In this document: positions 40,267 through 47,831 of the stretch, one piece after another
Numbering within the stretch: position 1 is the stretch's first letter
Layout of the letters: every line of letters starts with the position of its first letter
Source: Arsenophonus sp031446145
GTDB taxonomy: Bacteria; Pseudomonadota; Gammaproteobacteria; Enterobacterales; Enterobacteriaceae
Assembly: GCA_031446145.1 (NCBI GenBank)
Contig: CP132903.1
Span: 434,001 to 498,000, forward strand
Direction: 5' to 3'
Length of the DNA stretch: 64,000 bases
Program-made: the position numbers and the translations under genes
The notes under the pieces: generated by a model
Databases searched by the model: none
The model's input: only the letters and a program-made list of their open reading frames with translations
Told to the model about the DNA's origin: nothing

Positions 40267-40295
40267 CTTGAAAAAAAGATTTTTAAGCCTCATAT
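40267..40295 (+). promoter_or_regulatory. Second candidate sigma-32 promoter of dnaK
   Basis: CTTGAA at 40267-40272 is a perfect -35 box. CCTCATAT at 40288-40295 differs by one base from CCCCATNT, with 15 bases between the boxes. It lies about 50 bases before the dnaK start, the rough position of the second E. coli dnaK heat-shock promoter. Confidence 0.55.
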
Positions 40296-40343
40296 ATTTT
40301 TTGGTAACTAAAGTAGTTAACAATTCCCTTTTGGAGGCTTTAG

Positions 40344-42257
40344 ATGGGTAAAATAATTGGGATTGACCTGGGTACAACTAACTCTTGTGTAGCTGTTATG
40401 GACGGTAATAGTGCACGTGTATTAGAAAACAGTGAAGGTGACCGTACTACACCTTCTATTATTGCATACACACAAAATGGTGAAATTCTTGTAGGTCAAC
40501 CGGCAAAACGTCAAGCCGTAACTAATCCAGAAAATACACTTTTTGCAATTAAACGTTTGATTGGTCGTCGCTTTAAAGACGAAGAAGTACAACGTGATGT
40601 TTCTATCATGCCTTATAAAATAGTTGCAGCAAAAAATGGTGATGCTTGGTTAGATGTAAAAGGACAGAAAATGGCTCCTCCTCAAGTTTCTGCTGAGGTT
40701 TTAAAAAAAATGAAAAAAACAGCAGAAGATTATATCGGTGAATCAGTCACTGAGGCCGTCATTACTGTGCCTGCTTATTTCAATGATGCTCAACGTCAAG
40801 CTACTAAAGATGCTGGTCGAATTGCTGGTTTAGATGTAAAACGCATTATTAATGAACCAACAGCAGCAGCTTTGGCTTATGGCTTAGATCGTGAAGTCGG
40901 CAACCGTACTATTGCAGTTTATGATCTAGGTGGTGGAACTTTCGATATATCAATTATTGAAATTGATGATGTGGATGGTGAAAAAACCTATGAAGTTTTA
41001 GCTACTAATGGTGACACTCATTTAGGTGGTGAAGATTTTGATAATCGTTTAATTAATTTTTTAGTAAATGAATTTAAGAAAGAGCAAGGTTTTGATCTAC
41101 GTAATGATCCCTTGGCTATGCAGCGTTTGAAAGAAGCAGCAGAAAAAGCTAAAATTGAACTTTCTTCTGCTCAACAGACAGATGTTAATCTGCCTTATAT
41201 TACTGCAGATGCAAGTGGTCCTAAGCATATGAATATTAAAGTCATGCGAGCAAAACTTGAATCATTGGTAGAAGATTTGGTTAAACGTTCAATGGAACCA
41301 GTAAAGGTTGCATTACAAGATGCCAATTTAACTGTTAATGACATTAATGATGTAATTCTTGTTGGTGGGCAGACCCGTATGCCTATGGTACAGAAAGCAG
41401 TGGTTGATTTTTTTGGTAAAGAACTTCGTAAGGATGTCAATCCTGATGAAGCGGTTGCTATAGGCGCTGCAGTGCAAGGTGGTGTATTAGCTGGCGATGT
41501 TAAAGATGTCTTATTACTTGATGTAACCCCCCTATCTTTAGGTATTGAAACTATGGGTGGTGTGATGACGACGTTAATTTCAAAAAATACAACGATTCCT
41601 ACTAAACATAGTCAAGTTTTTTCAACAGCAGAAGATAATCAGTCAGCAGTGACGATTCATGTATTACAAGGTGAACGTAAACGTTCACATGATAACAAAT
41701 CTTTGGGACAGTTTAACTTAGATGGTATTCAACCAGCACCGCGTGGTATGCCTCAAATTGAAGTGACTTTTGATATTGATGCTGATGGTATTTTACATGT
41801 TTCAGCAAAAGATAAAAATACTGGTAGAGAACAAAATATTACGATTAAGGCATCGTCTGGTTTAAAAGAGGATGAAATTCAAAGAATGGTGCATGATGCA
41901 GAAGCAAATGCAGAAGCAGATCGTAAATTTGAAGAGTTAGTTCAATTACGTAACCAGTCTGATCAATTAGTTCATGGTACACGCAAACAAATTAAAGAAG
42001 CAGGTGATAAATTAACTTCTGATAATAAAAGTGAAATAGAAAAGGCTATTTCTGAACTTGAAATAGCTATGAAAAGTGACGAGAAAGCGGTAATAGAATC
42101 AAAAATTCAAGCTTTAGTTCAAGTTTCTTCTAAACTATTAGAGTTAGCTAAACATCAGACAAAAGCAGATACAGAAAATGTAAATACTCAGTCTAAAAAG
42201 GATGATAACGTTGTTGATGCTGAATTTGAAGAAGTGAATGAGAAAGACAAGAAATAG
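40344..42257 (+). CDS. dnaK: DnaK, Hsp70 chaperone
   Basis: Central ATP-dependent folding chaperone, working with DnaJ (next gene) and GrpE. ATPase domain begins GIDLGTTNSCVAVMDG and contains IINEPTAAALAYGLD and VYDLGGGTFDIS; the linker DVLLLDVTPLSLGIETMGG leads to the substrate domain; the tail ends EFEEVNEKDKK. 637 residues against 638 in E. coli. Its GC content and codon choice are visibly higher than the neighbours', as expected of a highly expressed, strongly conserved gene. GGAGG lies just before ATG 40344. Confidence 0.99.
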   Translation: MGKIIGIDLGTTNSCVAVMDGNSARVLENSEGDRTTPSIIAYTQNGEILVGQPAKRQAVTNPENTLFAIKRLIGRRFKDEEVQRDVSIMPYKIVAAKNGDAWLDVKGQKMAPPQVSAEVLKKMKKTAEDYIGESVTEAVITVPAYFNDAQRQATKDAGRIAGLDVKRIINEPTAAALAYGLDREVGNRTIAVYDLGGGTFDISIIEIDDVDGEKTYEVLATNGDTHLGGEDFDNRLINFLVNEFKKEQGFDLRNDPLAMQRLKEAAEKAKIELSSAQQTDVNLPYITADASGPKHMNIKVMRAKLESLVEDLVKRSMEPVKVALQDANLTVNDINDVILVGGQTRMPMVQKAVVDFFGKELRKDVNPDEAVAIGAAVQGGVLAGDVKDVLLLDVTPLSLGIETMGGVMTTLISKNTTIPTKHSQVFSTAEDNQSAVTIHVLQGERKRSHDNKSLGQFNLDGIQPAPRGMPQIEVTFDIDADGILHVSAKDKNTGREQNITIKASSGLKEDEIQRMVHDAEANAEADRKFEELVQLRNQSDQLVHGTRKQIKEAGDKLTSDNKSEIEKAISELEIAMKSDEKAVIESKIQALVQVSSKLLELAKHQTKADTENVNTQSKKDDNVVDAEFEEVNEKDKK

Positions 42258-42327
42258 TATCTTTTAGTGTATTAAGCAAACACAGTTAAAAGAAGTTTTA
42301 TTTTTTTATTATTATAAAAATTGAGTA

Positions 42328-42354
42328 CGGGCGTTGAAGGAGACTTTACGCCCG
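42328..42354 (+). promoter_or_regulatory. GC-rich hairpin between dnaK and dnaJ
   Basis: CGGGCGT at 42328-42334 pairs with ACGCCCG at 42348-42354 around a 13-base loop, followed by a short T stretch. E. coli has a CGGGCG...CGCCCG hairpin in the same place. It likely lets only part of the transcripts continue into dnaJ or protects the dnaK mRNA end, which would set the DnaK:DnaJ ratio. Confidence 0.75.
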
Positions 42355-42385
42355 TTTGTGTATATTATATAAGGATAAAATAAAT

Positions 42386-43519
42386 ATGGCAAAAAAAAAT
42401 TATTATGATGTTTTAGGTGTTACTAAAACAGCTGATGAAAAAGAAATCAAAAAAGCCTATAAACGTTTAGCAATAAAATATCATCCAGATAGAAATCAAG
42501 GTAATAAACAAGCAGAAAGCAAATTTAAGGAAATTAAAGAAGCTTACGAAATTTTAACTGATTCACAAAAACGTGCTGCATATGATCAATATGGACATGC
42601 TGCTTTCGAACAAGGAAATATGGGCAGTAGTGGATTTAGTGGAAGTTTTACTTCTACTACTGATTTCAGTGATATTTTTGGTGATGTTTTTGGTGATATT
42701 TTTGGTGGAAAAAATCAGAGAGCAGCTCGTGGTTCTGATCTTCAATATGATATTACATTAACTTTGGAAGAAGCAGTTCGTGGTGTCATTAAAGAGATTC
42801 GTATCCCAACTTTAGAAAAGTGTAGGCCATGTAATGGGAGTGGTGCAAAAGCTGGAACGAAACCTGAAATATGTTCAACATGTCATGGCACAGGTCAAAT
42901 TCAAATTAGACAAGGATTTTTTGCTGTCCAACAAACCTGTCCTAGTTGTCATGGAAGAAGTCAAATTATTAAAGAATTTTGTGTTAAATGCAATGGACAT
43001 GGTAGAAGAAAGGAATATAAAACTTTGTCAGTAAAAATTCCAGCTGGAATGAATACTGGTGATCGGATTCGTTTAAATGGTGAAGGAGAAGCTGGTGAAA
43101 ATAGAGGTTCTTCCGGAGATTTATATGTACAAGTGAATATAGCAAAACATGCTATATTTAAACCTGATGGTAATAATTTATATTGTGAGGTTCCAATTAA
43201 TTTTGTGATAGCAGCATTAGGTGGTGAAATAGATGTACCGACATTAGATGGTCGAGTTAGTTTGAAAATACCAGCTGAAACACAAACAGGAAAGATTTTT
43301 CGTATGAAAGGAAAAGGGATCAAACCTATTCGCGGTATTACTGGTGATTTAATGTGTCGTATTGTTGTTGAAACTCCTGTAAAACTCAATGAAAGACAAA
43401 AAGCGTTACTAGAAGAATTTGGTGAATTTTTAAATAAAGATAATGGTAGTAAAAATAGCCCTCGAAGTAAAAGTTTTTTAGATAGTGTAAAAAAGTTTTT
43501 TGATGATTTAACTAATTAA
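42386..43519 (+). CDS. dnaJ: DnaJ, Hsp40 co-chaperone
   Basis: Delivers substrates to DnaK and triggers its ATPase. J domain with KYHPDRNQ, then a Gly/Phe-rich stretch with DIFGDVFGDIFGG, then four zinc-binding repeats: CRPCNGSG, CSTCHGTG, CPSCHGRS and CVKCNGHG. The third repeat ends in Ser where Gly is usual, but all eight Cys are present. ATG 42386 with AAGGA at 42371-42375 gives 377 residues (E. coli 376) and aligns at MAKKNYYDVLGV. Confidence 0.98.
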   Translation: MAKKNYYDVLGVTKTADEKEIKKAYKRLAIKYHPDRNQGNKQAESKFKEIKEAYEILTDSQKRAAYDQYGHAAFEQGNMGSSGFSGSFTSTTDFSDIFGDVFGDIFGGKNQRAARGSDLQYDITLTLEEAVRGVIKEIRIPTLEKCRPCNGSGAKAGTKPEICSTCHGTGQIQIRQGFFAVQQTCPSCHGRSQIIKEFCVKCNGHGRRKEYKTLSVKIPAGMNTGDRIRLNGEGEAGENRGSSGDLYVQVNIAKHAIFKPDGNNLYCEVPINFVIAALGGEIDVPTLDGRVSLKIPAETQTGKIFRMKGKGIKPIRGITGDLMCRIVVETPVKLNERQKALLEEFGEFLNKDNGSKNSPRSKSFLDSVKKFFDDLTN

Positions 43520-44638
43520 TATGTTAATTTTTTTGTATGTGTTGTTCCTATTAAGAATACAATAAATATTACATTACAACTTCAGTTTTAGTGTTCATAG
43601 AAAAATAGTTTAAAACTGAAGTTGTAGCGTATAGATTTTTATGATTAAAAATTATATTAAAAACTCGGGGTTTTATTACTTTTATAGTACTGAAAATATT
43701 TAACTAGAAGATGCTTTTTTCTGCAAGGTATAATAGTAACAGTTATTATGAGATTATAATACAAAGATAATATATAATGTATTCATATATTGTGTTATTC
43801 TTTTATAATGAATTCTTCTAATTTTATACCATTCATGTATTTAAAAGTAAAATTTCATAAAATATTAAAAAATATAAACTTGTTATTTCTTGATAAGGAT
43901 TATTTTCATTATGCTTTGCATAATAAAAATAATTTTATTTTTTAAAAATTATAACACTATTTTTTTTAGTAATAAATATAAGTGTGTTTTAAATAATTCT
44001 TAATAAAGAATTATCATAAGAATTTTTATTTTTATAGCAATATAATTTAATTATTTTTTAAAGTATTTTCATGTAAATAAATTTTATATTTTTAAAAATA
44101 TTTCATGAATATGTAGTTTTGTGATATATAAAATTGATATTAAGACGTTAATTTTAATAAATTTTTAATAATTAAAATCATTAATTTTGAGGAAGTAATC
44201 AGTTATTTTATTTGGGGTTATAACAAATAAATAATTCATAAAGCAAATTATATTTTTTATATTTAATACTGATCTTTTTTTTAGTTTTGTATTTTAAATT
44301 TTTGGAAAATTATTTTTTATATTTCTATAAAAAAATAAATTTTTAAATACTAGAAACACTAAAAGTAAATTAGTTTAATATTTTAAGATATTAAAGGAAT
44401 TTTGATTAAAAAACTTCATGAGTGTTTTTGATAATATGTAAATATATATTACATATTATATTTATTTGTAATAATATTTTAATAAATTTAATTTATGTTT
44501 GTTAAAATATCTAATATTTTTAGTAACGTTTATTAAAAATAAAGCTAAATTATTTATAATTTTTTATAGACATGATTTTTAAAAATTCTATATATGAGTT
44601 TTAAATAATTTATTTAATTAATATTTGAGGTTATCAAA
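43520..44638. other. 1.1-kb spacer between dnaJ and nhaA
   Basis: E. coli has an insertion sequence and the mokC/hokC locus here; neither is visible. The clear structure is the 16-bp inverted repeat at 43575-43626. The rest is AT-rich without a readable frame. Confidence 0.55.
43575..43626. repeat. 16-bp perfect inverted repeat downstream of dnaJ
   Basis: TACAACTTCAGTTTTA at 43575-43590 and TAAAACTGAAGTTGTA at 43611-43626 are exact reverse complements around a 20-base loop. It starts 55 bases after the dnaJ stop and is the longest perfect stem I see in the window. It has only a weak T run downstream, so it may act as an mRNA 3'-end stabiliser or terminator for dnaKJ. Confidence 0.85.
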
Positions 44639-45805
44639 ATGACAGCAATTATAAGACAATTTTTAAAATTAGAAGCAGCAGGAGGTGTTCTGCTGATTAT
44701 TGCTGCTGTTTTAGCTTTGATGATGGCTAATACTCCTATAAGAGATATTTATTATCAATTTTTAAATACTTCTATATCAGTTAAAATCGGTATCTTAGAT
44801 TTTGATAAATCTGTTTTATTATGGATTAATGATGGACTAATGTCTATTTTCTTTTTAGTAGTTGGTCTTGAAGTTAAAAGAGAATTTATAGAAGGTTCAT
44901 TAGTTGGTCGTGATAAAGCTTTATTTCCTGTTATTGCTGCGATAGGAGGTATGTTACTGCCTGCTATGGTATATTTATTTTTTAATGCTGATAATAAAAT
45001 TATTCGACATGGTTGGGCTATTCCTACTGCTACAGATATTGCATTTGCACTTGGTGTGATTACATTATTAGGAAAACGTGTACCAACGGAATTAAAAGTA
45101 TTTTTGCTCGCTTTAGCAATTATTGATGATATCGGGGTAATTTTTATAATTGCTTTGTTTTATACAAAATTTATTTTTTTGAAAGGATTAAGTTTAGGGA
45201 TACTTACTATATTAATTCTGGTATACCTGAATTGGCGTAAAGTAGAAAATATTTTTGTTTATTTATTTTTTGGAACAATTTTATGGATTTTTATTTTACA
45301 ATCAGGTATTCATGCAACCTTGGCAGGTTTTATAGTTGGTTGTGTAATACCATTAAAAGGTTACAAAAATCATTCACCCTCTAGATATTTGCAAAAAGTT
45401 TTGCATCCATGGATTGCTTATTTAATTTTGCCATTATTTGCATTTGCTAATGCTGGCATAGAAATTCATTTTAGTAATTTGAGAGATCTTGTTGGTGCTT
45501 TACCAATAGGTGTGGCATTAGGTTTATTAATTGGTAAACCAATGGGTATTTTTCTTTTTAGTTGGATAGCTATAAAATTAAAAGTAATAAAATTACAAAA
45601 AAAAATTAATATTCAGCACGTATTTGCTGTTTCAGTACTGTGTGGTATCGGGTTTACTATGTCTATTTTTATTGCTAGTTTAGCATTTGAAGATTTAGAA
45701 AGTTTTAAAAATCATGCAAAATTAGGAATTTTAATGGGATCAACATTAGCAGCGATTTTTGGATTATTTTTATTAAATTTTGTTTTGCCAAAAAAAATAA
45801 TTTAA
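44639..45805 (+). CDS. nhaA: NhaA, sodium/proton antiporter
   Basis: Exports sodium in exchange for protons across the inner membrane, controlling pH and salt. The ion-site aspartates are present in PTATDIAFALG and AIIDDIGVI. LSGIGFTMS-type text appears as LCGIGFTMSIFIASLAF. 388 residues, the E. coli length, with about twelve hydrophobic segments. GAGG at 44627-44630 precedes ATG 44639. Its E. coli regulator nhaR, normally the next gene, is missing. Confidence 0.97.
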   Translation: MTAIIRQFLKLEAAGGVLLIIAAVLALMMANTPIRDIYYQFLNTSISVKIGILDFDKSVLLWINDGLMSIFFLVVGLEVKREFIEGSLVGRDKALFPVIAAIGGMLLPAMVYLFFNADNKIIRHGWAIPTATDIAFALGVITLLGKRVPTELKVFLLALAIIDDIGVIFIIALFYTKFIFLKGLSLGILTILILVYLNWRKVENIFVYLFFGTILWIFILQSGIHATLAGFIVGCVIPLKGYKNHSPSRYLQKVLHPWIAYLILPLFAFANAGIEIHFSNLRDLVGALPIGVALGLLIGKPMGIFLFSWIAIKLKVIKLQKKINIQHVFAVSVLCGIGFTMSIFIASLAFEDLESFKNHAKLGILMGSTLAAIFGLFLLNFVLPKKII

Positions 45806-46329
45806 ATAACATTTGATTAATGTTTTAAAAATTATATTTTAATTCTATTTTTAGTTTTATAATTATAAAAAATATTTTTTACTATTTTTATAAACAACAA
45901 ATGATTTTAATATTTTTTATTTTTTATCTGTTTTTTGTTTTTTATTAGTTTTAAAGATATATTTATAGTAATATATATATTGAAAAATGATATTTTGCAA
46001 TTATCAAATTTAATTATGTTATTTTTATGATTTTAATTTTTTGATTGTTTCTATATAGAAAATTTAAAAAAAACCTTAAAGTAATTTTCACAAGTTTGAT
46101 GTTTTGAAATTATTGCGGATTGTTTTTATGTTTAAAAAATATAAATATTTTTTTAGTTTTTTAAAATAAAATGCATTTTTAATCATTGCTTATTATTTAA
46201 ATAATAAATGACCAAAGGTTATGTGCTTCAGTTTTATTTGAAAATAGTCTATAAAATAATTATATTTTTTTTATCTTTTAAAATAAGCATTATGAAAATA
46301 AGATTTTAAAAAAAAATTTAAATAAAAAT
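45806..46329. other. Spacer between nhaA and rpsT (nhaR absent)
   Basis: About 520 bases of AT-rich DNA between convergent nhaA and rpsT. E. coli has nhaR and insertion sequence genes here. No LysR-type helix-turn-helix or other remnant is readable. Confidence 0.55.
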
Positions 46330-46590
46330 TTACATCGATTTGATATTTGCAATTAAATTTGATTTATGACGTGCAGCTTTATTTTTATGAATCAAGCCTT
46401 TACTAGCATAACTATCTACAATAGATTGCATTTTATTAAACGCTTTTTTTGCTTCTTCTTTATCACCTAAAGAGATAGCTAAATATACTTTTTTGATAAA
46501 GGTGCGCATAGCAGAGCGTCTACTTGAATTATGTTTTCGACGTTTTTCTGTTTGTATAGCACGTTTCTTAGCTGATTTAATATTAGCCAA
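46330..46590 (-). CDS. rpsT: Ribosomal protein S20
   Basis: Small-subunit ribosomal protein binding 16S rRNA near its 5' domain. 86 residues (E. coli 87), starting MANIKSAKKRAIQTEKRRKH and ending with a typical basic helix NKAARHKSNLIANI. Start ATG 46590 with GGAG just upstream; E. coli uses a rare TTG start here. Divergent from ribF, as in E. coli. Confidence 0.98.
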   Translation of the reverse strand: MANIKSAKKRAIQTEKRRKHNSSRRSAMRTFIKKVYLAISLGDKEEAKKAFNKMQSIVDSYASKGLIHKNKAARHKSNLIANIKSM

Positions 46591-46864
46591 AATTTACACT
46601 CCAAAATATTTATTTTAAAAAATACACAATATATAGAAATATGACGGTTAAATTTTCATTTGTCAATCAATAAATTTATATACATTATATATAATAACAG
46701 CATTGATGTTATATATTTTATTATTTTTTTATATAATTCTGTATGTAATATAAAAAAATTATTATAAAATTATATTTTTAAGAATTTTAGTTGATTTTAA
46801 AAATTTAATTTTGATTTTTGAGGTAGAAGCAAAAAAAATTTAAATTTTTTATATTGAGCCAATT

Positions 46865-47806
46865 ATGAAGTTTATTCGTGGGATATATAATATTCAAAAA
46901 AACCATTACGGTTGTGTTTTAACTATTGGTAATTTTGATTCTGTTCATAGAGGGCATCAAATATTATTAAAATATTTAAAAAAAGAAGGTCATTTCCGTA
47001 AATTACCTACTATGGTAATGATTTTTGAACCTCAGCCCTTAGAATTTTTTTGTGGAAGAAATTCACCAGTACGTTTGACACCTTTGCGTGATAAAATAAA
47101 ATATTTATTTGAATATGGAGTTGATTATTTGTTATGTATTAAATTTAATCATAAATTTTCTGCATTAACTCCTAAAACGTTTATTTTAGAATTTTTAGTA
47201 AAAAAATTAGGTGTCAAGTTCTTAGCTATTGGTGATGATTTCCGATTTGGAAAAGATAGAAAGGGTGATTTCCAATATCTTCTTGAAGCTGGAAAAAAAT
47301 ATGGATTTCAAGTAAGTAACACTAAAAGTTTTTGTGTTAAAGGTCAACGCATTAGTAGTACTGCTGTAAGACAAGCATTATTAAGTGATAATTTTGCTCT
47401 TGCTGAGCATCTTATGGCACATTCTTATCGATTAAGTGGTCGAGTTATTCATGGTAGAAAGTTGGGCAGTAAAATTGGTTTTCCAACAGCAAATTTACAA
47501 TTAAAATCTTTGATAATCCCTGTTAAAGGTGTGTATATAGCAGAAGTATATGGTATATCTAAAAAACCATTTAAAGCAGTTACGAATATTGGTACACGAC
47601 CTACAGTAAACGGTCTAAAACAAAAAATTGAAGTGCATTTAATTGATATATATAAAAATATATACGGATGTCATATTGATCTTGTATTACGTAAAAAAAT
47701 ACGAGAAGAGAAACGATTTAATTGTATTAATGAATTAAGAGAGCAAATTAAAAACGATGTTATTGTTGCAAAAGAATTTTTTAATTTTTTTGATAAAAAT
47801 ATTTAG
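46865..47806 (+). CDS. ribF: RibF, bifunctional riboflavin kinase / FAD synthetase
   Basis: Turns riboflavin into FMN and then FAD. The N-terminal nucleotidyl-transferase domain holds TIGNFDSVHRGHQ, where most homologues have Gly in place of the Ser, and ISSTAVRQAL. The C-terminal kinase domain holds KIGFPTANLQL and TNIGTRPTV. 313 residues, the E. coli length. ileS begins 25 bases later. The ribF-ileS-lspA-ispH order is that of E. coli. Confidence 0.97.
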   Translation: MKFIRGIYNIQKNHYGCVLTIGNFDSVHRGHQILLKYLKKEGHFRKLPTMVMIFEPQPLEFFCGRNSPVRLTPLRDKIKYLFEYGVDYLLCIKFNHKFSALTPKTFILEFLVKKLGVKFLAIGDDFRFGKDRKGDFQYLLEAGKKYGFQVSNTKSFCVKGQRISSTAVRQALLSDNFALAEHLMAHSYRLSGRVIHGRKLGSKIGFPTANLQLKSLIIPVKGVYIAEVYGISKKPFKAVTNIGTRPTVNGLKQKIEVHLIDIYKNIYGCHIDLVLRKKIREEKRFNCINELREQIKNDVIVAKEFFNFFDKNI

Positions 47807-47831
47807 TAGAAAACTGGAAGTAATAATTTTC

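Larger units (their letters stand above)
39847..40343. other. dnaK upstream region
   Basis: About 500 bases carrying regulatory structure instead of genes. An 11-bp perfect inverted repeat with a 3-base loop lies at 40038-40062, and a repeated TGTAC/GTACA palindrome at about 40081-40096. Two sigma-32-type promoters and a hairpin followed by T residues lie further down, listed separately. Ribosome-binding GGAGG precedes dnaK. Confidence 0.7.

Noticed and set aside
42563..43389. Long open frames on other strands inside dnaJ and dnaK
   Set aside because: They are shadows of strongly supported genes, lack ribosome-binding sites and resemble no known protein.
47757..47831. N-terminal extension of IleS into ribF
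   Set aside because: The internal ATG 47832 gives the exact family length and start text; the extension is ribF coding sequence in another frame.
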